A DNA stretch of 51,371 nt. It comes from Gammaproteobacteria bacterium (GTDB taxonomy: Bacteria; Pseudomonadota; Gammaproteobacteria; Chromatiales; Chromatiaceae). The translations under genes were made by a program, and so were the position numbers. The notes beneath the pieces are model-generated. The model searched no databases. It was not told where the DNA came from and was given only the letters and a program-made list of their open reading frames with translations. Position 1 is the first letter of the stretch. Each line of letters starts with the position of its first letter. The stretch is taken from NCBI GenBank assembly GCA_024227135.1, contig JAAELC010000130.1:1-51371 (forward strand). The letters are read 5' to 3'. Shown here piece by piece: positions 7,543 through 16,109 of the stretch.

Positions 7543-10113
7543 ATGTCCAAAGCAAGCGACAAATGGTCTGTCCAGAGTGGTCCGGGTCAATCGACCGCTG
7601 CAACCGGAAATCGACTCAGTGTGGGAATGTCCAGGGGCATACAACAGGTTGCCGGGTCCCGTGTCTTCGTGGCGATGCCATTCGGAACCAAGAGTGCGGA
7701 GAGTAAAAACCCCGGTGACAGGATCGTTGCCAGCAGTCATATCGGTAAAAAAATACGAATAGATTTCGATAGTATCTGGAAAAGGCTTATTCGTCCCGCA
7801 CTGGAACAGGCAGGGTGCAGACCCTATCGGGCAGACGAGGAACCTGGGGCGGGTGATATCCGTACCGATATGTACTTTGAACTCGTTACCGGAGAGTTTG
7901 TACTCGCTGATATTTCCACGCTCAATGCCAATGTATTCTATGAGCTTGGTGTCAGGCACGGTGTATCACCCCGCGGCGTGCTTATGATCGATGGGGGATG
8001 GGACCGGCGACCGTTCGATGTCGCCCCGGATCGTACCTTCTCCTACAAGGGCTCTTTGTTTGAATTGGGTGCCGATCCGGATGATCCTCTGTGGGCAAAG
8101 GAAGTTGGAAGGGAAGTGGATGCATTGGCCGCTCAGTTGCAAGCTGCTGTCGCTAACGATGTGAGTACCACGAGCAGCCCGGTTTATAAAGAGTTGAGGG
8201 GATTGAAACCGGCAGACTGGAGCGAAATCCAGAATGCAAAAGCGCGGTATTTTGGCAATCAACTCCAGGAATGGAGTGCCCGGGTCAGCAAAGCACGGCG
8301 CCGAAGTTATGTAGGGGATATTCTCACTCTATCCTGCGACGCGCCGAATCGGTTCACAGAGTGGCAATTGCGGCTTGACGCGGCCCATGCGTTGATTGAT
8401 CTGGGGCGCTATGAGCGGGCACGTGAATTGCTGAGAGCCATGGTCACAGAAAAACCAACCTGTTCCGAGTCCCGCTACGCACTGGCCAAAACCCTGGCTT
8501 GTCTTGCCAGGGGGGCTGAACATCCGCAAATGGTGCAAGAGTACCAGGCAAGAGCAGAGCAGGAGATTGAAGAAGCACTGAATTCAGGAGGAGATACCCC
8601 TGAGGCACACCTGCTACTGGGTCGGATATACAAACACCGCTGGCGCAATCGTTGGGAAAATGCAGAGGGGGAAGAGGAAAGGAAGCGACTGGCTATTCAG
8701 TATCTGGAATTTGCGAAGAAGGGCTTGTCTCACTACCGGGAAGCGTTGATGTGGGATCTGAGTTGCCTGCACGCAGGTTTGAATCTTGTCAGTCTTTCCT
8801 GTCTCTGCACCCGACTGGCTCCTGACGAAACCATCGAAAAGGTCGCTGACCTGGAGGATGTCATCGGATTGGTAAGAATGGCTGCCCGCCGTACGCTGCT
8901 GATGTCCAAACGCCACGCATCAGCCACAAAAACTGAAACAGAGCAGATCTGGGCTATTGCATCCTTGGCAGAGACAGCGCTTTTAACCGTCAATCCGGAT
9001 GAAGCCGGGAAACTCTACCGGCGGGTGGCCACCCATCCGGATGTATCGATTTCCCAACTCAAGTCGTTCGATGATCAGTTGGAAATGTATGAAAAGCTCG
9101 GTATTGAAAAAGAGAGTGTCCAGCATGTACGCAGGTATATTACGGCACAACTCGATGCACAGGTTGGTGATGCCAGCGGAATCCTGACCGATACATTGGT
9201 AACCTCTTTACCCGGAATCTTTGTTTTTAAAGGGGGAGAGTTTCATGGGAAAAAAAAGGAGGAGCAAGGGGTTCGACATCGGCTCAGAAAACTGTTGCAG
9301 GAACAGTGGCACATACAGGAAGGGGATGTCGTGATATGCGGTGCACAGCAGGGAATTGAAATTATCCTTGCTGAGGAGTCTGTGGAACTGAAGGCCAATG
9401 TCCGTTTGGTTTTACCATTGAACAAGGCAGAATTCATCAACCGCTTTGTCAGAAGAATCGGCCCGGGTTGGGATAAACGGTTCTATAAACTGATGGACAA
9501 GTGCGAGGTTCTCGAGCAACCCCTCCGCCTGGGAGTTCCTCCCGTCGATCTGAACCCTTATGATCGAAATGACATCTGGTGCCTGGATATGGCAAGGACC
9601 GAGTTTGGTCCGTATGTGAGGCCCCGTGTCATCTCTCTGTCGATCGGAGAAAATGAAAACCAGGAGACGATACTTCGGGACGACAGGCTGGTTCACTATG
9701 AGCAGTGCGCCCGGCATCGGGATCTCTTAGTGGAAAAAGTAGTGGTCTGGGGTTATTCAGAAGAGACGACTCTGATATTCCCAGCCTGTAATATGGTGAT
9801 GTTCGTTCACTGGTTGAACGGAAAGGTCGATGCGTTGCCACTGTTGAAGGAAGTTCGAATGGGCCGTTCCGATAAGAACGACGTGGTTCTCAAAGACCGT
9901 CGAATTTCTCGTTATCACCTGAAGCTAACCCCGGTGGAGGAGGGATTGCAACTCACGAATCTGAGTGAACACCCGAACACCACGTTTCTGAATGACGAGG
10001 CAATGGCCCCTCTTATCGAAGAAACGCCCGTCATGATTACATCGGAGCAGATAATCAGGCTGCCCGATGGAACTCGTATCACTTTCAAGGACAGGAATAC
10101 CATCACTCCTTAG
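7543..10113 (+). CDS. four-part signalling/conflict-type protein: N-glycosidase-like domain, TPR-like middle, SLOG-like domain, FHA domain
   Basis: An 856-residue soluble protein. Residues about 38-185 resemble the nucleoside 2-deoxyribosyltransferase/TIR-like fold: FVAMPFG (42-48), then ADISTLNANVFYELGVRHG (122-140), where the Glu of YELG would be catalytic. Residues about 245-540 are TPR-like helices (e.g. ALIDLGRYERARELLRAM), like the TRAFs-binding/TPR-S segment often paired with such domains. Residues about 555-660 look like a Rossmann/SLOG-type nucleotide-ligand domain (VVICGAQQG, then VRLVLPLNKAEF and GWDKRFYKLM). Residues about 755-850 are an FHA domain with GRS at 774-776 and SRYH at 789-792, the phosphothreonine-binding core. 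The ATG at 7543 follows AGGGAGA; a TTG at 7540 is also possible. No kinase or cyclase is adjacent. The TAG stop is part of the following repeat. The FHA and N-terminal calls are strong; the third is moderate. Confidence 0.85.
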   Translation: MSKASDKWSVQSGPGQSTAATGNRLSVGMSRGIQQVAGSRVFVAMPFGTKSAESKNPGDRIVASSHIGKKIRIDFDSIWKRLIRPALEQAGCRPYRADEEPGAGDIRTDMYFELVTGEFVLADISTLNANVFYELGVRHGVSPRGVLMIDGGWDRRPFDVAPDRTFSYKGSLFELGADPDDPLWAKEVGREVDALAAQLQAAVANDVSTTSSPVYKELRGLKPADWSEIQNAKARYFGNQLQEWSARVSKARRRSYVGDILTLSCDAPNRFTEWQLRLDAAHALIDLGRYERARELLRAMVTEKPTCSESRYALAKTLACLARGAEHPQMVQEYQARAEQEIEEALNSGGDTPEAHLLLGRIYKHRWRNRWENAEGEEERKRLAIQYLEFAKKGLSHYREALMWDLSCLHAGLNLVSLSCLCTRLAPDETIEKVADLEDVIGLVRMAARRTLLMSKRHASATKTETEQIWAIASLAETALLTVNPDEAGKLYRRVATHPDVSISQLKSFDDQLEMYEKLGIEKESVQHVRRYITAQLDAQVGDASGILTDTLVTSLPGIFVFKGGEFHGKKKEEQGVRHRLRKLLQEQWHIQEGDVVICGAQQGIEIILAEESVELKANVRLVLPLNKAEFINRFVRRIGPGWDKRFYKLMDKCEVLEQPLRLGVPPVDLNPYDRNDIWCLDMARTEFGPYVRPRVISLSIGENENQETILRDDRLVHYEQCARHRDLLVEKVVVWGYSEETTLIFPACNMVMFVHWLNGKVDALPLLKEVRMGRSDKNDVVLKDRRISRYHLKLTPVEEGLQLTNLSEHPNTTFLNDEAMAPLIEETPVMITSEQIIRLPDGTRITFKDRNTITP

Positions 10114-10271
10114 GGCTGGCGCAAAAATAAGTTCACATTTCTGAGCGTCGAGGCACCCGACTGCCAAGGCGTGAGGAACACGAATAGTGAACTATTCAAG
10201 GGACGAACAACGCAGGCAGACGGGATGGATCGGCGGTCATGAATGTGAAGTTATTTTGAAGCGAGCCCTTA
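10111..10271. mobile_element. dispersed repeat C (MITE-like), long inverted ends
   Basis: An element of about 160 bp. The left end TAGGGCTGGCGCAAAAATAA continues GTTCACATT; the right end read on the other strand is TAAGGGCTCGCTTCAAAATA followed by ACTTCACATT, so about 28 bases are inverted with few mismatches. The AGGGC start and the internal AACGCAGGCAG resemble repeat A, suggesting related families. Its first three bases are the TAG stop of the FHA protein. No coding capacity. Confidence 0.7.
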
Positions 10272-10319
10272 GCTGCGGCACTCCGTCAACCAGTATTGTG
10301 CTATTGACGGAGTGGCAGC
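10272..10319. terminator. strong hairpin between convergent genes
   Basis: CACTCCGTCAA (10279-10289) and TTGACGGAGTG (10304-10314) form a perfect 11-bp stem with a 14-base loop; GCTGC and GCAGC can extend it. It lies between the converging FHA-protein and chemoreceptor genes and could end transcription from either side, though no T-run is adjacent. Confidence 0.5.
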
Positions 10320-10404
10320 CACAGAGACTGTTTTGCAAATTGCCAGCGGGTATTCACCCCTGGGTTAATCCGGCTGTTCCTGATTGAGTGACTATCACTC
10401 GGAC

Positions 10405-12288
10405 TCAGCTGCGCATATCTCCAGAGATTCGGAACTGCTTGACCAGATTGTCCAGATCCAGCATGAGCTGATTCAGTTCTCCGCTTGCGGCAGCCACATC
10501 CCTGGAATGTTGTGTCGTCGTACCCGAGGTCTGTCTGATGTTGTTGATATTTCGATCGATTTCCGCTGTCACTGAACTCTGCTGCTCCGCAGCGCTTGCT
10601 ATCTGGGTATTGAGTTCACTGATGGTTCGCGCCGCAGTTGCAATGGACTCCAGGGAGTCACCTGCAGCCTTGGCCTCCTGCACGCTTTTCTCGGCAAGTT
10701 CGCGGCCACTCTCCATCACCTGTGCTGCATTGGATGCCCCATGCTGAACTTGCTCGATCATGGTCTGGATCTCTTCAGTGGACTCCTGGGTTCTTTTTGC
10801 GAGGGTACGTACTTCATCGGCCACCACTGCGAATCCACGACCCTGTTCGCCGGCACGGGCTGCTTCGATCGCTGCGTTCAACGCGAGAAGATTGGTCTGG
10901 TCAGCAATACCCCGTATGACATCCAGGATGCCACCGATCTCCTGAGAATCAGAAGCCAGCTTTTCGATAACATTGGTTGCCTTCTGAACCTCTGCCGCCA
11001 GCCCGGTGATCGACTGGGTGGTATCCGAAACGACTTTTCGCCCCTTTTGTGCCTCTTCATCGGAGTTTCGAGCCGCCTCAGCCGCACTCTCCACGTTACT
11101 GGAAACATCCTGCACGGTCACTGTCATCTGATTCATGGCGGTGGCCACCTGCTCGGTCTCTCCGTTCAACTGCTGCATGGAATTGAGACTCTGGTTACCA
11201 CTGTTTGACAATTGCTCGCTGGCAACCGACAGCCTGGAGCTGGCGGATGCCAGTTCACCGATCACACCGCGGATCTTACCGACAAACAGGTTGAAACTCC
11301 GACCGATGGCGGCTATTTCATCATTACCTGAGCTTTCCAGTGTCTTGGTCAGATCGCCATCACCCTCGGCGACCTCGTGCATACGCGCTTCCAGGGTGTT
11401 GAGGCGACTGACCATGGACCGCATGATCAGAATGACACCCAGCACCAGAATGGTTGCAAGCACGATCGCGGCGCCGAACACCAGGGTGCTCAGTGCGGTA
11501 CGGGTAGAAGTCAGCGCGACCGCCAGGGATTCACTCAGGCCCTTTATCTGGTCTTCCGATTGATGCACCGCACCACGCAATTTCCCCAGCAGACCCTCTT
11601 TTTCGTTGAGTCCCCGGTTCTGGACCGCTTCCACCATCGACTGGAAATCCTTGCGGTACTGTTCCATGCTCCCACGGATACTTTGAGTTGTTTTCTGGGA
11701 AATCAATGCCAGTTCCAGGTTCTCCAGCAGCGTACCGTAGTTCTTTTCGAATTTTTCCTGATATTTGAGATTTTGACGCAGCATAAAGTCTTTTTCGTTG
11801 CGCCGCAGCATCAGCATGTCCCCACGCAGCTGCTGATCACCGGTCTCAAGGATTTTCTCTTCGGCCTGGCGGACGGCGGCCCTGAGACTCCCGTACAAGC
11901 CACTGCTGTAGTCCAGGCCAATCACTTCCTGAAGCCCTACCAGGTTGTTGAAATACTCTGCATAGTTTTTCAGGCGGGAGCCCAACGTCTTGGTTGCTTC
12001 ATCGTCTATATCCAGTTTGCCCAGGGTCTCGGCCAGTTCCGTAATATCCTGTTCCATGGAGGTGACTCGCTCACCAAAAGCATCGCGGTACTTCAATGCC
12101 CGGCGCGCCAGAAAGTCTTTCTCGCTGCGTCGCAGACTCAGCATGTCCGTCTGGATTTCGGTGACGAGAGTTTCACCATGCCCCAGGAGTTCAATCCTGC
12201 TCATTGAGTAGGCCATCAATCCTATCAACAATATCATCGCGGTAACGATGGCGACGGCAACGCTTATCAGACTGTTCTTTATAGTCAC
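10405..12288 (-). CDS. methyl-accepting chemotaxis protein with HBM sensor domain
   Basis: A 627-residue chemoreceptor. A first membrane helix (about 7-28) is followed by a periplasmic all-helical sensor (about 30-265) with two LRRxEKDFxxR repeats ([14 protein letters not shown] and [14 protein letters not shown]), the mark of the helical bimodular (HBM) domain, which in characterised members binds organic acids. A second helix (about 266-290), a HAMP domain and a long signalling coiled coil follow, with the conserved hairpin tip ([20 protein letters not shown]) near 465-485, which contacts CheA/CheW. No C-terminal CheR/CheB pentapeptide is visible. The start is GTG at 12286-12288, preceded by GGAG. 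No che genes are nearby. The ligand is not predictable from sequence. Confidence 0.93.
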   Translation of the reverse strand: MTIKNSLISVAVAIVTAMILLIGLMAYSMSRIELLGHGETLVTEIQTDMLSLRRSEKDFLARRALKYRDAFGERVTSMEQDITELAETLGKLDIDDEATKTLGSRLKNYAEYFNNLVGLQEVIGLDYSSGLYGSLRAAVRQAEEKILETGDQQLRGDMLMLRRNEKDFMLRQNLKYQEKFEKNYGTLLENLELALISQKTTQSIRGSMEQYRKDFQSMVEAVQNRGLNEKEGLLGKLRGAVHQSEDQIKGLSESLAVALTSTRTALSTLVFGAAIVLATILVLGVILIMRSMVSRLNTLEARMHEVAEGDGDLTKTLESSGNDEIAAIGRSFNLFVGKIRGVIGELASASSRLSVASEQLSNSGNQSLNSMQQLNGETEQVATAMNQMTVTVQDVSSNVESAAEAARNSDEEAQKGRKVVSDTTQSITGLAAEVQKATNVIEKLASDSQEIGGILDVIRGIADQTNLLALNAAIEAARAGEQGRGFAVVADEVRTLAKRTQESTEEIQTMIEQVQHGASNAAQVMESGRELAEKSVQEAKAAGDSLESIATAARTISELNTQIASAAEQQSSVTAEIDRNINNIRQTSGTTTQHSRDVAAASGELNQLMLDLDNLVKQFRISGDMRS

Positions 12289-12521
12289 TCGATGTACTCC
12301 ATTCTATTAAATTACAGCATTGATCACATCGTTCGCGATTTGATGTCTAGTTCTCCCAGATCAGACCGAGTCGTGGATTTGCCTTGCAGAGAAAGCGTCA
12401 TTCGTACCACGACAGAATCAGTATCAACCCATTTACTTATGCAACTAGAGTTAGCGTGCTCTGACCGGGAAGCTTTAGCCTTGTTTTCGCTGGTTTTTCG
12501 AATTCGAAGTATTGATTTGGT

Positions 12522-12579
12522 GTATCCACTCACCCCCTATGGGCGATCCGCTCCGGAAGACGTCGTCAATACCTCCCTG
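12522..12579. repeat. repeat B left-half fragment
   Basis: It starts GTATCCACTCACCCCC like the left end of repeat B and continues CTCCGGAAGACGTCGTCAAT, nearly identical to the same region in the copy at 6173. Homology stops after CCTCCCTG, where chemoreceptor-like sequence begins. The join suggests a deletion that removed the rest of the repeat and the front of the adjacent gene. The preceding 12289-12521 is the upstream region of the intact chemoreceptor gene, with nothing else visible. Confidence 0.65.
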
Positions 12580-12884
12580 GTGAGTGCCGTTCTGGTAGCT
12601 GTGCAGATCTCCGCACGCAGGGGCGAATTATCAGAAGCCATGGACAGTAAGGGCGAGGGCATCGTTATGTTGCTGACTGCCGCGGTGACCATTTCCAGCC
12701 TGGAAGGTAGTACCGTGAAGATCGGGGGTGTTCTGGATGTTATCAATGACATTGCCGAGCAAACGAATCTGCTGGCATTGAATGCCGCCACCGAAGAGGG
12801 TCGCAACAGACCGAAGAGTCCGGGCAAATTCTCAGTTCCCTGGTTGAAGAGTTGAAAAGGGTCACCGCACGCTTTAAAACTTGA
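12580..12884 (+). pseudogene. decayed methyl-accepting chemotaxis protein fragment
   Basis: The plus strand encodes IGGVLDVINDIAEQTNLLAL followed by NAATEE, the conserved hairpin tip of a chemoreceptor. It then jumps into another frame that reads TEESGQILSSLVEELKRVTA and RFKT before a TGA at 12882-12884, a typical chemoreceptor C-terminus. The sensor, membrane and HAMP parts are missing, and about 150 codons after the tip are deleted with a frameshift. It is the remnant of a second receptor in opposite orientation to the intact one at 10405-12288. It is not expected to make a working protein. Confidence 0.75.
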
Positions 12885-13337
12885 GGCCAGAGCGATCCTG
12901 TCCGGTTATTCGCGCCAGGTCTGGCAGATTCTTCAATACTGCACCGACCGGTGAAACCATTGCCACCCTGAGTGAAACACTCCCTGGGACAGGCGATACC
13001 TGTTTTGGCACAAAAAGTCCTGGTCCCACCCTGCACCCCAGCCCTTGAATAGCATTTCGGCAGTGGACCTGCCAATGGGGCCGGGGGTAATCCTCCCCCT
13101 GAGCCGTATCATACTGCCCACTCTCGGTAAGTGTTTGTCACACGGGTGAAACAGATAGATGTCAGGCTGAGTCATACAGGCTGTAGAAAGCGGGAAAGGA
13201 CGGCTGGTCAGCCAGTGATTCCACAGCTATTTCAGGTAATATAGAATGTTATCAGTGGCAGATGCATTGCCATGAATTCATCCGGTTCCCGGTTACAGTG
13301 TTACTGCATGTACATTCCATGAGCAATAGATTCGACC
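12885..13337. other. intergenic region upstream of the KefB-type gene
   Basis: About 450 bp with no supportable gene. A minus-strand open frame at 12933-13175 looks random. The sequence may be further debris of the chemoreceptor locus. The promoter of the antiporter gene must lie in the last 150 bp, but I see no clear boxes. Confidence 0.4.
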
Positions 13338-16022
13338 ATGTCTGAAACCCACTATATTTCCGATATTCTTATTCTTTTGACAGCTGCTGTTTTCGCAGTG
13401 CCGCTGTTTCAACGCCTCGGTCTTGGGGCAGTATTGGGATTTCTCATTGCCGGTGCTTTGGTGGGGCCCTGGGGAATGGGGTTCATTGTCGCCGTGGACG
13501 AGATAAGGCACCTGGCGGAGTTCGGCGTTATCTTCCTGCTGTTTATCATCGGCATCGAACTCAAGCCATCCCGTCTGTGGGTTATGCGGCGAAGCGTGTT
13601 TGGTCTCGGTACCGCTCAGGTGCTGATTACCGGAGTCATCATCACACTGGGTGCCCTGGCATTCGGGGTGCCGATACGTTCTGCCCTGGTTGTGGGCTTC
13701 GGGCTGGCGCTTTCATCCACTGCCTTCGGCCTTCAGTTACTCAGTGACAAGGGCGATCTGGGTACTGCCTATGGCCGCTCCGCTTTCGCAATTCTGCTCC
13801 TGCAGGACTTGGCGATCGTGCCCCTGATGGCGCTGTTACCGCTGCTTGCGACCCGGGGTCTGACCATTACACAAGACCTGGAACTGGCCACGCTGGAGTC
13901 AGTACTAATCATCATCGGGGTCTTCATCCTGGGTCGTGTTCTCCTGCGCCCCGTTCTTCGCCTGGTTGCCGGAAGCCGTCGAAACCCCGAAATTTTTACC
14001 GCCACCGGAATACTGCTCGTTCTGGGTACTTCATGGCTTACGGATTGGGCCGGCCTGTCCATGGCTCTGGGTGCCTTTCTCGGTGGACTCCTGCTGGCCG
14101 ATTCCCGCTATCGCCATCAGATCATGGCCGATATCCAACCCTTCCGCGGTCTGCTGCTCGGGCTGTTTTTCATGAGCGTGGGTATGTCCATTAATTTTAG
14201 TTTGCTCAATCAACAAGGAATCCTCGTAGCCGTGCTGCTTGGCGGTCTGCTGCTGCTCAAGGCGATAATCCTCTGGGCTCTTTGTCGGATTACGGGGCGT
14301 TCCCATTCCGAATCCGTACAGGTTGCCCTGCTGCTTGCCCAGGCTGGTGAGTTCGGATTCATTCTGTTCGGGCTGGCCAACATGCTGGGAGTTATGGAGG
14401 GGGAACTCTATCAGTTATTACTGCTCACCATTGCCCTCAGTATGGCGGCTACACCTCTGCTGGTGAAACTGAGTCCATGGCTGGGACGAGCGCTGGCTAG
14501 TTCTCCGTCGGTTGCCGCCCCTCCGGGCAAACTGATCCCTGTGTCACAGAATCATGTCATTATCGCCGGTTTTGGTCGGATAGGAGCATATCTGGCCCGA
14601 AATCTGGCCAAAGCGGGAATTCCCCACCTGGTACTGGAGAACAATCCGGCACGCGTGGCCAGAGCACAGGCTTCTGGTTACCCTGTATTCTTCGGAGATG
14701 CCAGCAGTATTGAGGTGCTACGTTCCGCCGGCGCTGCCAAAGCCTCATTGGTGGTCTTTGCCATGGACCACATGGAAAGTATCGGACAGGCAGTGGTTGC
14801 AGCACGGGAGGCTTTTCCTGACCTGCCTGTTTATGCCCGCGCCTGGGATACCCGAATGGCCCAGAGGCTGCTTGCGGCCGGTGTCACTTACGCGATTCCC
14901 GAGAATGTTGTGACGGGTATGCAGCTCACCCGGGATGTGTTGCAAGCATCGGGCATGTCTGCCGAGACCACGGCGCAACTCGTTGACGAAGACCACGGTG
15001 GGGGACTTCATCAGGTGGCAAAGCCTGCCATTCCGGGCAGGCAGGTGGGCTACGGCAGTATTCTGCTTGTTCTGACGCCCGGGATAGACGAGATGACCAC
15101 ATTGGGCTACGCCGCTGCCTTGGCCGGTGACCACCAATCAATGCTGACAGTGGCGGTAGTGCTTGGCGATGTATCAACGAGTGTAGAGGGTGAAGTGTCT
15201 TCGCCGGATGAACTGGAAGCGCAGATGATCGACAGCCGGCGCAGGGGTCTGGAGGAAATGGTTGCACAGCTGCGTGCAAATATCCATATAACAACCAAGG
15301 TGTTCGTTGGCAGGGTTCACGAGGAAATTGCCCGGGAGGTGATATCCAATGGCCAGGATCTGGTACTGAAAACTGCAGAAGAGAGTCACGGACTGAGACA
15401 GCGTATTTTTGGTGACAACGATACGCGACTGTTAAAAAACTGCCCCTGCCCGGTACTACTGATCCGCTCGATACCTCCACGACCCTACCGCCATCGTCTG
15501 GTCGTTGCAGGTCTGTATCAGGACGAAAATCCTGGAGGGCACCGGGACGACAGATACGCTGTCAACCACAAGATTCTGGAGCACGCAACCTGGCTGGCTA
15601 CCACTCAGTTCGCCGAACTGCACATCGTTCACGTCTGGGAAGCCTATGGTGAGCAGTATCTGCGAAAAGATCGCTCACCCTTTCACTGGGATGCGGACAA
15701 CTACGTAGCGAGCGAGGAGAAACGAAACAAGGAGGCGCTGAATACCTGCCTGGCGGAGCTACGGGAGTCGGTGGCGAGCGAGATACTGCCGGCATTCAAT
15801 CCAGTGTGTCATCTGGTTAAGGGAAGCGCGCGGGATGAAATTTCACGATTGGCTGTCAGTCTTGAAGCGGACCTGGTTGTGGTGGGGGATGCGGTGCACT
15901 CGGGAATCACCGGGTTCATTATCGACAGCACTGCCTCCACCATTACCAAGAACCTGGGCTGCTCAGTGCTGGTGGTTAAGCCGCCGGAGCCTGGGGAGTC
16001 TGCCGTTGAAGAAAAAAACTGA
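13338..16022 (+). CDS. KefB/KefC-type cation:proton antiporter with RCK and two UspA-like domains
   Basis: An 894-residue membrane protein. Residues 1 to about 385 are a CPA2-type antiporter with about 12 helices (GLGAVLGFLIAGALVGPWG, IGIELKPSRLW, LLLQDLAIVPLMALLPLL, LLLAQAGEFGFILFGLA). Residues about 405-520 are an RCK/TrkA-N domain with the dinucleotide motif GFGRIGAYLA. The C-terminal third (about 555-885) is unlike E. coli KefB/C: it shows two UspA-type repeats, ending TRLLKNCPCPVLLIRS and TITKNLGCSVLVVKPP, and the first is notably UspE-like. The family exchanges K+ or Na+ for protons during pH or electrophile stress. The Usp part could add ATP or nucleotide sensing, which is inference. 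No kefF/kefG partner is adjacent. Confidence 0.9.
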   Translation: MSETHYISDILILLTAAVFAVPLFQRLGLGAVLGFLIAGALVGPWGMGFIVAVDEIRHLAEFGVIFLLFIIGIELKPSRLWVMRRSVFGLGTAQVLITGVIITLGALAFGVPIRSALVVGFGLALSSTAFGLQLLSDKGDLGTAYGRSAFAILLLQDLAIVPLMALLPLLATRGLTITQDLELATLESVLIIIGVFILGRVLLRPVLRLVAGSRRNPEIFTATGILLVLGTSWLTDWAGLSMALGAFLGGLLLADSRYRHQIMADIQPFRGLLLGLFFMSVGMSINFSLLNQQGILVAVLLGGLLLLKAIILWALCRITGRSHSESVQVALLLAQAGEFGFILFGLANMLGVMEGELYQLLLLTIALSMAATPLLVKLSPWLGRALASSPSVAAPPGKLIPVSQNHVIIAGFGRIGAYLARNLAKAGIPHLVLENNPARVARAQASGYPVFFGDASSIEVLRSAGAAKASLVVFAMDHMESIGQAVVAAREAFPDLPVYARAWDTRMAQRLLAAGVTYAIPENVVTGMQLTRDVLQASGMSAETTAQLVDEDHGGGLHQVAKPAIPGRQVGYGSILLVLTPGIDEMTTLGYAAALAGDHQSMLTVAVVLGDVSTSVEGEVSSPDELEAQMIDSRRRGLEEMVAQLRANIHITTKVFVGRVHEEIAREVISNGQDLVLKTAEESHGLRQRIFGDNDTRLLKNCPCPVLLIRSIPPRPYRHRLVVAGLYQDENPGGHRDDRYAVNHKILEHATWLATTQFAELHIVHVWEAYGEQYLRKDRSPFHWDADNYVASEEKRNKEALNTCLAELRESVASEILPAFNPVCHLVKGSARDEISRLAVSLEADLVVVGDAVHSGITGFIIDSTASTITKNLGCSVLVVKPPEPGESAVEEKN

Positions 16023-16109
16023 TGACAGGCACCTGAGCAACCTGTGGATACGGGCTTGTTGAGGTCTGGGATCAATGATTCCCGACATGCTCTTGCTCAA
16101 GTTACTATG

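Noticed and set aside
12933-13175. 80-residue minus-strand open frame
   Set aside because: It sits in the decayed chemoreceptor region, with random composition and no start signal.
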